DNA of 64,000 nucleotides, from assembly GCF_000784735.1 (NCBI RefSeq), contig NZ_JSYG01000008.1:182806-246805 (forward strand), in the 5' to 3' direction. The notes beneath the pieces were generated by a model. It saw only the letters and a program-made list of their open reading frames with translations. It had not been told where the DNA came from and did no database searches. This document shows positions 1 through 11,373 of this stretch, in pieces (the stretch's first letter is position 1; each line of letters starts with the position of its first letter). A program made the position numbers and the translations under genes. Origin of the DNA: Dickeya undicola (GTDB lineage Bacteria; Pseudomonadota; Gammaproteobacteria; Enterobacterales; Enterobacteriaceae).

Positions 1-39
1 GCAACCGAAATCATGATAGGCAAAAACAACAGCTTTCAT
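1..39 (-). CDS. arnA: ArnA, first 13 codons only (cut by window edge)
   Basis: The reverse strand from 39 reads ATG and then codons for [13 protein letters not shown], the start of the bifunctional enzyme ArnA, which decarboxylates UDP-glucuronate and formylates UDP-4-amino-arabinose in the lipid A aminoarabinose pathway. Its ATG overlaps the TGA of arnC (ATGA), as expected for the arnBCA order. The rest lies outside the window. Confidence 0.85.
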   Translation of the reverse strand, partial: MKAVVFAYHDFGC

Positions 40-1019
40 TCTTCATTGTCCTGTTCAGAAAATCGTGGATCATTGCCAACAATACGTTGAATAAAATAAC
101 GGGGACGGGCGCGGACATCGTTGTAGATTCGTCCGATATATTCCCCCAATAGCCCCATACCGACGAACTGTGCGCCGATAAAAGAGAACAACACGGCGAA
201 TAGCGTAAACACCCCGTCCGCCGCCCAGGCCGCGCCGAAAAACAGACGCAGCAGGATCAGCAACAGCGCCAGCGTGAAACCGGAGAGCGCAATCACGCTG
301 CCCACCACGCTCAGCAAACGCAGCGGCGTGGTGGTCAGGCAGGTCACCAGGTCGTACATCAGGTTAATAAGCTTCATGAAGCTGTATTTGGAGTCGCCAA
401 ACTCGCGCTCGGAGTGGCGCACCATAATTTCGGTGGTGCGGCGGGCAAAGGTATTGGCGAGGATCGGGATAAAGGTGCTGCGCTCGTGGCAGTGCAGCAT
501 GGCGTCGATGATATGGCGGCGATAGGCACGCAGCATACAGCCGTAATCGTTCATGGCCTTGCCGGTGGTGCGCTGAATCAGGTGGTTGATCATGCGCGAA
601 GCGGTTTTACGAAACACACTGTCCTGACGATTTTCGCGGATGGTGCCCACCACGTCGTACCCTTGATCCGCCGTGTCCACCAGCCGGGGAATTTCTTCCG
701 GCGGGTTTTGCAGGTCGGCATCCAGCGTGATGATAAGATCGCCGGATACATGGCTGAACCCGGCCATGATCGCCGAATGCTGCCCGTAGTTGCGGTTAAG
801 AATCACCGCCACTACATGGCTGCCCGGTGCCTGCGCCGCCTCGGTCAGTAACGCGGCCGAGTTGTCGCTACTGCCATCGTCCACCAGCAGAATTTCATAA
901 TCACGGTTCATTTGATCACAGGCGGCGGTGGTGCGACGAATCAGCTCCGGCAGGCTCTCCTGCTCGTTGAAAACCGGAATCACCACCGAGACTTTATTAA
1001 TTGCTTCCATGTCTGACAT
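36..1019 (-). CDS. arnC: Undecaprenyl-phosphate 4-deoxy-4-formamido-L-arabinose transferase
   Basis: ArnC moves formyl-aminoarabinose from UDP onto undecaprenyl phosphate at the inner face of the inner membrane, a step in making L-Ara4N for lipid A and polymyxin resistance. The 327-residue protein opens with a family 2 glycosyltransferase fold ([11 protein letters not shown] near the N terminus, LLVDDGSSD, then [10 protein letters not shown] as the metal-binding region). It ends with two long hydrophobic segments at about residues 235-260 and 270-295, the usual ArnC layout. The start overlaps the arnB stop as TGATG, so translation is probably coupled. An alternative start lies three codons in. 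Confidence 0.95.
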   Translation of the reverse strand: MSDMEAINKVSVVIPVFNEQESLPELIRRTTAACDQMNRDYEILLVDDGSSDNSAALLTEAAQAPGSHVVAVILNRNYGQHSAIMAGFSHVSGDLIITLDADLQNPPEEIPRLVDTADQGYDVVGTIRENRQDSVFRKTASRMINHLIQRTTGKAMNDYGCMLRAYRRHIIDAMLHCHERSTFIPILANTFARRTTEIMVRHSEREFGDSKYSFMKLINLMYDLVTCLTTTPLRLLSVVGSVIALSGFTLALLLILLRLFFGAAWAADGVFTLFAVLFSFIGAQFVGMGLLGEYIGRIYNDVRARPRYFIQRIVGNDPRFSEQDNEE

Positions 1020-2161
1020 CAGCGTTTCCCCGCCAGTTCAGTTAACGCATCCACCACCCGGTCCACATCCTCGTCGCGCATATCCGGGAACAACGGCAGA
1101 GAGCAGATTCGGGCCGAGTTCCAGTCGGTGTTCGGCAGGTGGAGGTTGGTGAAACGTTCACGATAGTATTTCTGGGTATGGGCAGCGCGGAAATGCAGGC
1201 CAGTGCCAATATTGCGTTCTTTTAACGCTTGCATCAGCCCGTCGCGATCGATGCCGCAACGCGCTTCATCCACCCGGATGATAAACAGGTGCCAGGCGTG
1301 TTGGTGCGGCCATGACGGCAGTGTCAGCGGCTGGAACGGCAACGCAGCCAGTTTTTGCAGATAACGCTGCGCCAGCGCTTCGCGGCGCGCATTGTTGGCG
1401 GCCAGCTTTTCCAGTTGCACCAGCGCAATGGCGGCGCTGATATCCGGCAGGTTGTACTTGAAGCCCGGCGAAACCACTTCCGCCTGCGGTGCGCGCCCCT
1501 GCACCATGCGATCAAACGCGTCTACCGCCAGACCATGGAATTTCAGACTGCGAATGCGGTTAGCCAGCTCGTCGTCGTCCGTCACCACCAGACCGCCTTC
1601 AGCGCAGGTCATGTTTTTGATGGCGTGGAAGGAGAAAATCGCCGTGCCTTCACCGCCGACGTGGCGGCCACGGTAGTAGGTGCCCGCCGCGTGGGCAGCA
1701 TCCTCAATCACCGGAATGCCGTGACGGCGGCCAATGTCACGAATAGCGTCGATATCTGCCGGTGCACCAGCGTAGTGAACCGGAATAATGGCTTTGGTGC
1801 GGGGAGTAATGGCCGCTTCAATCGCTTGTGGCGTCACCATCAGGTTATCGCGGTCCACATCCACCATCACAGGCTCTGCACCCAGCAGCACAATCATGTT
1901 CAGGGTGGAAACCCAGGTGAGTGACGGCGTGATCACTTCATCGCCAGCGCCAATGCCCAGTGCCATCAGGGTGACGTGCATACCGCCAGTCGCGGAGCTG
2001 ACTGCAATGGCGTGTTTCGCACCGGTCAGAACGGCAAACTGTTGCTCCAGTTCCTGATTTTTGGGGCCAGTGGTAATCCATCCGGAACGAAGAACCTGCC
2101 CGACCGCAGCAAGTTCTTCCTCACCTAACGCGGGGCGTGAGAAAGGTAGAAAATCAGCCAT
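1019..2161 (-). CDS. arnB: UDP-4-amino-4-deoxy-L-arabinose--oxoglutarate aminotransferase
   Basis: ArnB is the PLP-dependent aminotransferase that makes UDP-L-Ara4N from the 4-keto sugar, using glutamate as amino donor. The 380-residue protein starts [10 protein letters not shown], the family's usual N terminus; the reading frame stays open for 24 more upstream codons that do not resemble the family. Aspartate in VIEDAAHA (PLP pyridine contact) and lysine in SFHAIKNMT (Schiff base) are present, as in the DegT/DnrJ/EryC1 sugar aminotransferase family. It is the first gene of the arnBCA operon. A PmrA-like box lies about 235 bases upstream. Confidence 0.95.
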   Translation of the reverse strand: MADFLPFSRPALGEEELAAVGQVLRSGWITTGPKNQELEQQFAVLTGAKHAIAVSSATGGMHVTLMALGIGAGDEVITPSLTWVSTLNMIVLLGAEPVMVDVDRDNLMVTPQAIEAAITPRTKAIIPVHYAGAPADIDAIRDIGRRHGIPVIEDAAHAAGTYYRGRHVGGEGTAIFSFHAIKNMTCAEGGLVVTDDDELANRIRSLKFHGLAVDAFDRMVQGRAPQAEVVSPGFKYNLPDISAAIALVQLEKLAANNARREALAQRYLQKLAALPFQPLTLPSWPHQHAWHLFIIRVDEARCGIDRDGLMQALKERNIGTGLHFRAAHTQKYYRERFTNLHLPNTDWNSARICSLPLFPDMRDEDVDRVVDALTELAGKR

Positions 2162-2840
2162 GTAAAAATTCACTCTCAGGTTAAATCGATGATTATTGGT
2201 GTGGCGAGATAATTTTTTGAGCACTCGGGTCACATCGCCGTCCCGCCATCAAAATCGGATATGGGGATAAATACGTCAGGGAAAACCGCTCCTTAGTCCT
2301 TGCGAGGGATAAGTAGAAAAGCAATTAATGACAGTAATATGACCATCAATAATGTTGTTCATCTGACCTTGGTAGATGAGCATAACGAAGATTTCTTAGG
2401 TGAATATTAAGATGCTTCTTTTTAGCTGATGTTCAATCCGGGAGAAGAATAACAAGCGATGTTTAAACCCATCATCAATAAAATGGCGTTCAACGACAAA
2501 CATTCATCCATCCTCAACCATATATAAACACACGAAAAGTAAGATGTTTTTCGTGATGCAAATCACATTGAAATCAAAACAACAAAAGAATTACGATTTC
2601 TTGCAAAATAATTAAAACTATCAACGTGGGAATAAATCCCATTCATACAAATTACTTATTTTTCTATAAAATATGAGCGGAGATAACCGTGCGTTCTTGT
2701 TCATCACTGACTCGCCATCCCTCTGCACTTTCTCATATTCTTTAATTATCATGAACAAAGCATAGTAAGATTTTCTGATATGGCAACAGGACAGGTCCCC
2801 ATTGGGGGATATAACATCAGAAATGATATGCATAAAAAGC
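2162..2840. other. AT-rich intergenic region upstream of arnB
   Basis: About 680 bases without a convincing gene. It holds the long arnB leader and a PmrA-type box at 2395-2411. The part from about 2480 to 2840 is much more AT-rich than its neighbours. An 80-codon open frame at 2621-2863 on the minus strand runs into the terminator hairpin, has no ribosome site and resembles nothing I know, so I do not call it. Confidence 0.6.
2395..2411 (-). promoter_or_regulatory. Candidate PmrA (BasR) box of the arn operon
   Basis: On the minus strand the bases read CTTAAT-ATTCA-CCTAAG. This is a direct repeat of the PmrA half-site YTTAAK spaced by five bases, with one mismatch in the second half. Ten bases downstream, TATGCT (2384-2379) could serve as the -10 element. 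PmrA control of arnB is known in enterobacteria. The implied leader of roughly 210 bases is longer than usual. Confidence 0.65.
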
Positions 2841-2873
2841 AAAAAAACCGCCCATGCAGCCATGGGCGGTTTT
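2841..2873 (-). terminator. Rho-independent terminator of the lipoprotein operon
   Basis: A perfect 12-bp stem (2845-2856 with 2861-2872) closes a CAGC loop. On the minus strand it is followed by a run of seven T. It sits 31 bases after the last lipoprotein gene and ends that operon. Confidence 0.9.
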
Positions 2874-2903
2874 CTAGGTTATACATTTAAGAAAATAATA
2901 TAA

Positions 2904-3563
2904 TTACTTAGCTTCTTTCCCGTACATCGGTGAGCGCGGACCATATAACAGGGAAGAAGGACCACCAGCCGTCAACAGACGTACACTGGTAATACCCGCA
3001 ATATCGTGGCCTTTATCAGCAATAGTATCGGCAATCTGTGTAACTGCCGCCTGAACCAGCAAGCCGATAACGCCTCCGTTAGAATTCGACTGCTGTTCGC
3101 TACTGGAGGCAGTCGCACTGCCTTTCCATAACTCCTTGCCATTACGCAAATCAACCAAGCGCGCATTAGCAGTAACACGAGTTTCACTATTTATGACCAT
3201 GTATTTTGAACCATAGTCAGTGATATCAAGATACAGAGCCGCATCCGCTCCGAAAATCTGGTGCAGCTTCGCTACGCTAACTGCCTGAATATCCTGAGCT
3301 GTTGTCAAACCATTCTGTTTAAAAGTCTCGTCCGTTACCGCAACAGGCAGCACATAGTACCCTGATTCAGCTAACGGGTACGTCACTTGACTAAGGAAGC
3401 TAGTCCCGGCTTTCACATCCGGAGAGTGGTTCAGTGGTGGCAATACCAGAATCGTTCTCGGTTTGCTCTGCTTGAACGCAGTATAATCATAAGGTTGCGG
3501 CTTGGCACAGCCAGTAAGAACCAGCACACCCATCAAACTGATTAATGCTAAAAAACGGTTCAT
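2904..3563 (-). CDS. GNA1162 family (DUF799) lipoprotein
   Basis: The 219-residue protein has a lipoprotein signal with lipobox VLTGC (Cys at about 19), so it is predicted to be lipidated and membrane anchored. The mature part begins with a KPRTILVLPPLNHSPDVKA stretch typical of the GNA1162/DUF799 family, named after a Neisseria meningitidis surface-vaccine candidate. An alpha/beta domain follows and ends near residue 170. The C terminus is rich in Gly, Ser and Pro. It is the third gene of a CsgG-DUF4810-DUF799 trio, four bases after the DUF4810 stop. The family's function is not established; the trio suggests an outer-membrane-associated complex. Confidence 0.8.
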   Translation of the reverse strand: MNRFLALISLMGVLVLTGCAKPQPYDYTAFKQSKPRTILVLPPLNHSPDVKAGTSFLSQVTYPLAESGYYVLPVAVTDETFKQNGLTTAQDIQAVSVAKLHQIFGADAALYLDITDYGSKYMVINSETRVTANARLVDLRNGKELWKGSATASSSEQQSNSNGGVIGLLVQAAVTQIADTIADKGHDIAGITSVRLLTAGGPSSLLYGPRSPMYGKEAK

Positions 3564-3566
3564 TGC

Positions 3567-3920
3567 TTATTTTCCTTTATTCTTGCTCAACAGAAAGTCC
3601 ATGAAAGGGGCGGATTCGGGGAATAATGATTTTTCCGTCTCGAACTGCTGACGAGCATCCACACCGTGGCCTGTTTTTGCATACAGCAGACCCAATTGAG
3701 CATGTAATCCAGGGGGCACGGGTTTGTTCTGCGATTTGGCAACCTCTACTGACTTCTGCAAAGAAGCAATCTGCTCTTCAGGGCTGCTTTTATCCTGCTG
3801 ATAATATTGATAAAGTGTAGTCTGGTAATTATCCCAGCTATAAATGGTCTTGGGCGCTGAAGCACACCCAGCCAGTAAAGTTGCGGCCAATAACAGCGCT
3901 GTCTTTTTATTGAATAACAT
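3567..3920 (-). CDS. DUF4810 domain lipoprotein
   Basis: This small lipoprotein of 117 residues has lipobox LLAGC (Cys at about 19). The mature region has an SWDNYQTTLYQYYQQ motif and a helical segment containing HAQLGLLYAKTGHGVDARQQFETEK, which looks like a single tetratricopeptide-type helix pair. This matches DUF4810, whose members almost always sit between a CsgG-like gene and a GNA1162-family gene. The TPR-like helices suggest a protein-protein contact role inside that complex; this is inference. Confidence 0.8.
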   Translation of the reverse strand: MLFNKKTALLLAATLLAGCASAPKTIYSWDNYQTTLYQYYQQDKSSPEEQIASLQKSVEVAKSQNKPVPPGLHAQLGLLYAKTGHGVDARQQFETEKSLFPESAPFMDFLLSKNKGK

Positions 3921-3938
3921 TATTATTTTCCCATTCCT

Positions 3939-4610
3939 TTAATTTGATGGACGCCATGCGCCGCTCTCAATACCTGCAACCAGGTTGTTAACCGCTTCAC
4001 GAATCGCCAAATCCAGTACTTTGCCATTCAGCGTCGAGTCATAACTGGCTGTACCGCCAAACCCGACAATCTCACGATTGGACAACGCATATTCACCAGC
4101 CCCCTGCACGGAATACACGACTTCAGATGTCTGGACATTTACGATATTCAATGTGGTCTTAGCGTAGGCAATCTGTGATTTGCCTCTGCCAAGAATGCCC
4201 CACAGTTGATGATCGCCAACTTCCTTACGACCAAACTCAGTTACATCCCCTGTCACAACGTAATTTGCGCCTTTTAAGGTTTGAGTCTGACCTTTAATAC
4301 CAGCTTCCGTTTTCAGCTCGTCCATGTTGGTGCGATCCAACACATTAAAGCGGCCAGTTTGCTGTAAGTGGCTAACAAGAATGGTTTTAGCTTGATTTCC
4401 CAAACGGTCTACACCATCAGAGAAAATGCCATTCATATAGTTGGAGCGATTTTCAAATTTCCCTACCGAAATGGGGCTGCGGACGCCTTGATAAGGCGTG
4501 CTGTAGGACGCAACTTTAGGAGTTTCCACGGTACGTGAAGATTCTGTGGCACATCCGCCCAACAGGGTGGCGGCAATGACCATAGAACAAAAAACGACCT
4601 TTTTATTCAT
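3939..4610 (-). CDS. CsgG/HfaB family lipoprotein
   Basis: The 223-residue protein starts MNKKVVFCSM with lipobox LLGGC, which fixes the start: the frame is open 29 codons further upstream but that part lacks a signal sequence. The mature protein carries the CsgG fold landmarks ISVGKFENRS, a TILVSHLQQTGRFNVLDRTN block and ANYVVTGDVTEFG. CsgG of E. coli forms the outer-membrane curli secretion channel. No curli subunit or csgEF genes are nearby, so a curli role is unlikely. It is the first gene of the three-lipoprotein operon. CsgG-like proteins of such trios are shorter than true CsgG (277 residues), so channel formation is uncertain. Confidence 0.8.
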   Translation of the reverse strand: MNKKVVFCSMVIAATLLGGCATESSRTVETPKVASYSTPYQGVRSPISVGKFENRSNYMNGIFSDGVDRLGNQAKTILVSHLQQTGRFNVLDRTNMDELKTEAGIKGQTQTLKGANYVVTGDVTEFGRKEVGDHQLWGILGRGKSQIAYAKTTLNIVNVQTSEVVYSVQGAGEYALSNREIVGFGGTASYDSTLNGKVLDLAIREAVNNLVAGIESGAWRPSN

Positions 4611-5009
4611 AGACCAATCCCTTACTAAATTATTGTTATACCGGTCAGCGTTTCTCATGAATGAGGTAGATGCCTGATAACGCCAGCATCCAGCCAACGG
4701 CGGGAGCTATTATGCTTAACGTTAAGATAAGTAACCACATATTTCACATCTAAAACTAAATTAAATATCCCGAACAAACATAAATATTCTCACGATCATT
4801 TTTCGATTAATAAAACTCTCATCATGTATTGCTGCGAATGGCTGTTTTTGTCTTTTTTGATAACTGCATGAAAAAATTTGGTTATTTTTACCCCACATTA
4901 TCTGTTCTATATCAAGATTCATGCTGACCCGAGTCGCTAGGATAACCCTCAATAATTGAAGGGAACGTTATTTTTTCTCCTGACGAGACAAGTACCCCCC
5001 CTTCCAGAA
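4611..5009. other. Intergenic region upstream of the CsgG-type operon
   Basis: About 400 AT-rich bases. It must carry the promoter of the minus-strand lipoprotein operon (TATAAC on the minus strand near 4645 is a possible -10), but I see no clear operator. A 63-codon frame at 4761-4952 has no supporting features and is not called. Confidence 0.4.
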
Positions 5010-5238
5010 TCACTTTCTAAGAACCTTTCTCAATAGGCGCAATTGGCGTAGCCAGTTTGGACTCGGGCAGCGCGGAGACAACATGCAACGCATGTTGAAC
5101 GGACAATTGCTTTGTCCGGCCCTACGGGCGAACGCAGCGAGCAAACCAGAGCGTACACGTAGTACGTGAGGGTTTCGAGCACTGCCCAGGTCCAAAATGG
5201 CAAGTGAATTAGCCTTATTGGGATAGGCTCTAAGTGAC
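5010..5238. repeat. MITE-like palindromic repeat element, about 229 bp
   Basis: The two ends are imperfect inverted repeats: TCACTTTCTAAGAACC at the left (5010-5025) against the reverse complement of the right end, TCACTTAGAGCC (5226-5237). The match extends inward through CAATAGGC/CAATAAGGC and TTTGGACTCGGGCAG/TTTGGACCTGGGCAG. The interior has three small hairpins: AACATGC/GCATGTT (5080-5096), GGACAA/TTGTCC (5101-5116) and a TACACGTAGTACGTGA palindrome (5154-5169). The whole can fold into one long cruciform. No transposase is encoded. Such elements occur in many copies in soft-rot enterobacteria and give rise to small spurious gene calls. Confidence 0.7.
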
Positions 5239-5324
5239 CCGCTCAGGCTGGTTTCGTTATCTCTCGCCTGCCCGGCAGGCAGTTCCGGCGCAACACAGCC
5301 TGTAATCACAACAGACACCCCATT

Positions 5325-7959
<2,635 letters not shown>

Positions 7960-7967
7960 TGCCTTTG

Positions 7968-7998
7968 TGCCCGTAACGCCAGGATGCGTTCACGGGCA
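7968..7998 (+). terminator. Hairpin after hydN, possible terminator
   Basis: TGCCCGTAACGC (7968-7979) pairs with GCGTTCACGGGCA (7986-7998) with one bulged base. It sits nine bases after the hydN stop. No T run follows, so it may work only as an mRNA end stabiliser or a Rho-dependent site. Confidence 0.5.
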
Positions 7999-8272
7999 AC
8001 TTAAGCAGGCCACACTGCCGTGCTTCGTGAGCATGGCGACTGACATGATGTGATATAAGCCCGATTTTAGTTTCAAATAAAATAAAATCAGTTTTAATAA
8101 AATGTGCTTTTTGACGTATTCTGCTCGAACATAGATAATTATCGCCGATTTATCCGCCAGTTTTTCTTTGGCACAGATATTTATCTGAACATTTGCGTCA
8201 GAAATGAACTTCACAGAGCAGTCATTCTACTAAAAATTATCAGGTTTTTTTCGTTGGCATCATGGAGTGAAT
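7999..8272. other. Intergenic region upstream of the phosphopantetheinyl transferase
   Basis: An AT-rich stretch with no convincing gene. It presumably carries the promoter of the gene at 8273. I see no clear operator. Confidence 0.4.
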
Positions 8273-9013
8273 ATGACCTGTCATTTCGTCAGGTGGGCAA
8301 GCACGGAAGCGTTACCCGATCTGCAGCGGTTATCGGATGACCTGATTTCATCCACGCACAGCTTTTCAGTGAAGCGCCGCGAGCGCTATCTGAAAAGCCG
8401 CGCGCTGCTGGCAGAGATGATGTTTTATTTCTTCGGTTATCCAGTTCTTCCGCCACTAATGGTTTCGCCGAATGGCAGACCTTGTTTTGTTGATCCACAT
8501 TTACCTGACTTCAGCCTCGGCTACGCAGGAAACACCATCGCAATCCTGCTCAGTGAGGAAGGTAAAGTGGGTATGGACGTGGAAATTGTTCGCGTCTGGA
8601 GTCGTGAAACGCCGTCGCATCTGCAAACGCAAACCCACGCAGAAAAAGCCTGGATTGACGCCCAGCTTGATCCGCTGGAGGCTGCCACCCAGTTATGCAC
8701 TATTCGTCAGTCGGTACTGAAAATTCCCGGTTTCAATATTGGTGGTCCGGAATCGCTAAAATTGCACCCGGCCTCCGGCCGCCTGCGGTCGCGGCATATC
8801 CCGGATGTGGAAGTGATCAGTGATATTGATGACTATCTGGCCTGGGCCTGCGCCCATACGCCTCGTCTCGACCGGTTGGTGATGTGGAACTACACCTCGG
8901 CCTACGGTATGCGGAAATCCGGCGAAATCGTTCAGCAACAGCGTCAATCACGGCGCTATATCAAGCTGAGTAGCCACGCGACGGAAAACGCGCCGCCGCA
9001 GTACGCGATGTAG
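8273..9013 (+). CDS. 4'-phosphopantetheinyl transferase superfamily protein
   Basis: The 246-residue protein has the two magnesium/CoA signatures of the Sfp/AcpT superfamily: GMDVEIVR near residue 100 and TIRQSVLKI near residue 143. The second is a diverged form of the W(S/T)xKEAxxK motif, with Gln in place of the usual Glu. Such enzymes attach the phosphopantetheine arm of CoA to carrier proteins. The ATG at 8273 has GGAG five bases upstream; a GTG two codons earlier is less likely. It stands alone between hydN and adeP. The aryl polyene cluster 10 kb away has two carrier proteins and no transferase of its own, so this is a plausible partner, not proven. Confidence 0.75.
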   Translation: MTCHFVRWASTEALPDLQRLSDDLISSTHSFSVKRRERYLKSRALLAEMMFYFFGYPVLPPLMVSPNGRPCFVDPHLPDFSLGYAGNTIAILLSEEGKVGMDVEIVRVWSRETPSHLQTQTHAEKAWIDAQLDPLEAATQLCTIRQSVLKIPGFNIGGPESLKLHPASGRLRSRHIPDVEVISDIDDYLAWACAHTPRLDRLVMWNYTSAYGMRKSGEIVQQQRQSRRYIKLSSHATENAPPQYAM

Positions 9014-9045
9014 CAGACAGAAACGCGGAAAAGAACGCCAAACAA

Positions 9046-9070
9046 GCGAGCCGGGGCAATCCCGGCTCGC
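9046..9070. terminator. Hairpin between converging genes
   Basis: A perfect 10-bp GC-rich stem, GCGAGCCGGG with CCCGGCTCGC, has loop GCAAT. It lies between the stops of the transferase gene (+) and adeP (-). The minus-strand side is followed by TTGTTT, so it probably ends adeP transcription. Confidence 0.65.
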
Positions 9071-9076
9071 CAGTGA

Positions 9077-10414
9077 TTAATGGGCGTCGATAAACACGAT
9101 TTTCAGCAGGAACAGCACCGCCACGGCGATAACGCACGGGCTGATGTCGCGCCAGCGACCCGTTGCGGCTTTCATTACCGCATAGGAAATGAAGCCCAAC
9201 GCGATACCTTCGGTAATCGAGAAGGTGAACGGCATCATCACCGCAGTCACAAACGCCGGTACGGATTCAGTCAGGTCATCCCAGTTAACGCGCGCCAGGC
9301 TGGAAGTCATCAGCACGCCGACATAAATCAGCGCACCCGCCGCGGCATACGCGGGCACCATGCCCGCCAGCGGAGACAGGAACATCACCAGCAGGAACAG
9401 AATCCCCACGACCACCGCAGTCAAACCAGTACGACCGCCGATGGATACGCCAGAAGAGCTTTCGATATATGCGGTCACGGACGAGGTGCCGATGAACGAA
9501 CCGGCCACCGAGCTGATGCTATCCACATACAGCGCCTGCTTCATCTGCGGGAATTTGCCGCGAGCATCAACCAGGCCGGCCTTGTCGGTCACGCCAATCA
9601 GGGTGCCGGAGGAGTCAAACAGGTTTACCAGCATGAAAGAGAAAATCACCCCGGATAGGCCCAGATTCAGCGACCCAGCCAGGTCCACCTGACCGACCAC
9701 ATTACTGACGCTCGGCGGCATGGAGAACACGCCAGAGAATTTCACATCACCCAGCATAACGCCCAGCAGTGTGGTCACTGCGATGGAAATCAACACCGCC
9801 GCATGGATGTTGCGAGACGCCAGCACCACGATAATGAAAAAGCCTAATGCGCCCAGCAGCACACTATGCGAGGTCAGCTTGCCGACCGACACCAGCGTTT
9901 CCGGATTCGGCACGATAATCCCGGCGTTTTTCAGCCCGATCATAGCAATAAACAGGCCGATACCGCTGGCGATGCCCAGCCGCAAGCTGAGCGGTATATT
10001 GGCGATCATCCAGTAGCGCACCTGGAACACCGTCAACAATAGAAAGCCTACCGAGCCCCAGAAGATGGCGCCCATCGCCACCTGCCACGGCAGCCCCATC
10101 GTGCCGACCACGACAAAGGCGAAAAAGGCGTTCAGGCCCATCGCGGGTGCCAGCGCCACCGGCAGGTTAGCCAGCAGGCCCATGAAAATACTACCAAAGG
10201 CGGCGATCAGACAGGTGGTGACAAACACCGCTTTGGTGTCCATCCCGGCGGCACCCAGAATCTGCGGGTTGACGAAAACGATATACACCATCGTCAGGAA
10301 CGTCGTGAACCCGGCGATGGTTTCAGTACGAGCGGTGGTGCCGTGTTGCTTCAATTTAAACACGCGCTCCAGCAGCCCCTGCCCAGCAGCGGAACCAGAC
10401 TGAGATTTATCCAT
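9077..10414 (-). CDS. adeP: Adenine permease, AzgA-type NCS2 transporter
   Basis: AdeP imports adenine with protons across the inner membrane. The 445-residue protein, the same length as E. coli AdeP, starts MDKSQSG and contains GFTTFLTMVYIVFVNPQIL and ALAPAMGLNAFFAF. It also has the substrate-site segment FDSSGTLIGVTDKAGL and SSVTAYIESSSGV, all hallmarks of the family, plus 12-14 hydrophobic segments. The frame stays open 49 codons upstream but that part is unrelated, so the start is set at 10414. It is divergent from yieH, as in E. coli, with a PurR-like box between them. Confidence 0.92.
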   Translation of the reverse strand: MDKSQSGSAAGQGLLERVFKLKQHGTTARTETIAGFTTFLTMVYIVFVNPQILGAAGMDTKAVFVTTCLIAAFGSIFMGLLANLPVALAPAMGLNAFFAFVVVGTMGLPWQVAMGAIFWGSVGFLLLTVFQVRYWMIANIPLSLRLGIASGIGLFIAMIGLKNAGIIVPNPETLVSVGKLTSHSVLLGALGFFIIVVLASRNIHAAVLISIAVTTLLGVMLGDVKFSGVFSMPPSVSNVVGQVDLAGSLNLGLSGVIFSFMLVNLFDSSGTLIGVTDKAGLVDARGKFPQMKQALYVDSISSVAGSFIGTSSVTAYIESSSGVSIGGRTGLTAVVVGILFLLVMFLSPLAGMVPAYAAAGALIYVGVLMTSSLARVNWDDLTESVPAFVTAVMMPFTFSITEGIALGFISYAVMKAATGRWRDISPCVIAVAVLFLLKIVFIDAH

Positions 10415-10569
10415 GATTAATGACCTAAAAAGAAGAAAGGAAAGATAATCGCCCGGTATCCTATACCAAAACGCGGAGCAGTTAACGCGCTGACGGGCTT
10501 TTTTTTCCCGACGATAACAATTTTCTATATCTCCAGCCTGTTCGCAGCGGTTTCGCCTCACTTCCCGAC

Positions 10570-10585
10570 GGGAAAACGTTTGTCC
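10570..10585. promoter_or_regulatory. Candidate PurR box between adeP and yieH
   Basis: GGGAAAACGTTTGTCC has the central AAACGTTTG of the PurR operator (consensus ACGCAAACGTTTGCGT), with mismatches only in the outer bases. It lies about 155 bases before adeP and 120 before yieH. PurR control of purine transport genes is known in E. coli. Confidence 0.5.
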
Positions 10586-10704
10586 ACCACAAAGATAAAC
10601 GTCAACAAGTCCCGCATTTCCACAAACATCGCATTATCCTGTCAGTCAGGTAAAGTGGGAATTTTCGTCTTTCTCACTTTTCGCTTTCCCAACAAGGAAT
10701 GCCC

Positions 10705-11373
10705 ATGTCCCTGATTGAATGTGTATTTTTCGACTGTGACGGCACGCTGGTAGACAGCGAAGTCATTTGCTGCCAGGCCTACGTCAACATTTTTATTCCT
10801 TACGGCGTGCAGTTGCCGCTGGATGAAGTGATCAAAACCTTCAAAGGCATGAAGCTCTACGACATTATCGACAGCATCAGCGAACGTTTCGGCCTGACGG
10901 TGTCAACCGAGCAGATGGAGCGCCATTTCCGCCAGGAAGTCGCGCGACTTTTCGACCTCTCGTTGCAGCCGATTGCGGGAGTACGGGACGTACTGGCAGT
11001 GCTGCAAACACCCACTGCGGTGGTGTCCAACGGCCCCGTCAGTAAAATGCAGCATTCGCTAGGGCTGACCGGCTTGCTGCCATTCTTTGGCGAGCACCTG
11101 TACAGCGGCTACGATATCGGCAAATGGAAGCCAGACCCGGCATTGCTGCATCATGCTGCGCAACAGATGGGCGTGGCAGTGGAAAACTGCATTCTGGTGG
11201 AAGATTCTGTTTCCGGCACACAAGCCGGTATTGCTGCCGGTATCCCGGTGTACTACTACTGCGCCGACGAACATAACGCACCAATCCATCACCCCTTGGT
11301 GACGATGTTCCACGACATGGCGCAGCTACCCGCGCTGTGGCAGGCTCGCGGCTGGGCGTTGACCACCGCCTGA
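10705..11373 (+). CDS. yieH: HAD-family sugar phosphatase YieH (6-phosphogluconate phosphatase)
   Basis: This 222-residue HAD hydrolase has motif I FFDCDGTLVDSE with the nucleophilic Asp, motif II VVSNGP, Lys in GKWKPDPALL and motif IV LVEDSVSG. The closest match I recognise is E. coli YieH, which removes phosphate from 6-phosphogluconate and similar sugars. The start at 10705 (MSLIECVFF) is preferred over an ATG two codons earlier, because AAGGA at 10694-10698 is then six bases away rather than touching. The pairing with adeP is conserved. Confidence 0.88.
   Translation: MSLIECVFFDCDGTLVDSEVICCQAYVNIFIPYGVQLPLDEVIKTFKGMKLYDIIDSISERFGLTVSTEQMERHFRQEVARLFDLSLQPIAGVRDVLAVLQTPTAVVSNGPVSKMQHSLGLTGLLPFFGEHLYSGYDIGKWKPDPALLHHAAQQMGVAVENCILVEDSVSGTQAGIAAGIPVYYYCADEHNAPIHHPLVTMFHDMAQLPALWQARGWALTTA

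Noticed and set aside
2621..2863. 80-codon frame on the minus strand
   Set aside because: It begins inside the terminator hairpin of the lipoprotein operon, has no ribosome site and odd composition, and resembles no family I know.
3939..4610. True curli secretion channel CsgG
   Set aside because: The protein is shorter than CsgG and none of csgA, csgB, csgE or csgF is near; the DUF4810 and GNA1162 partners mark a different operon.
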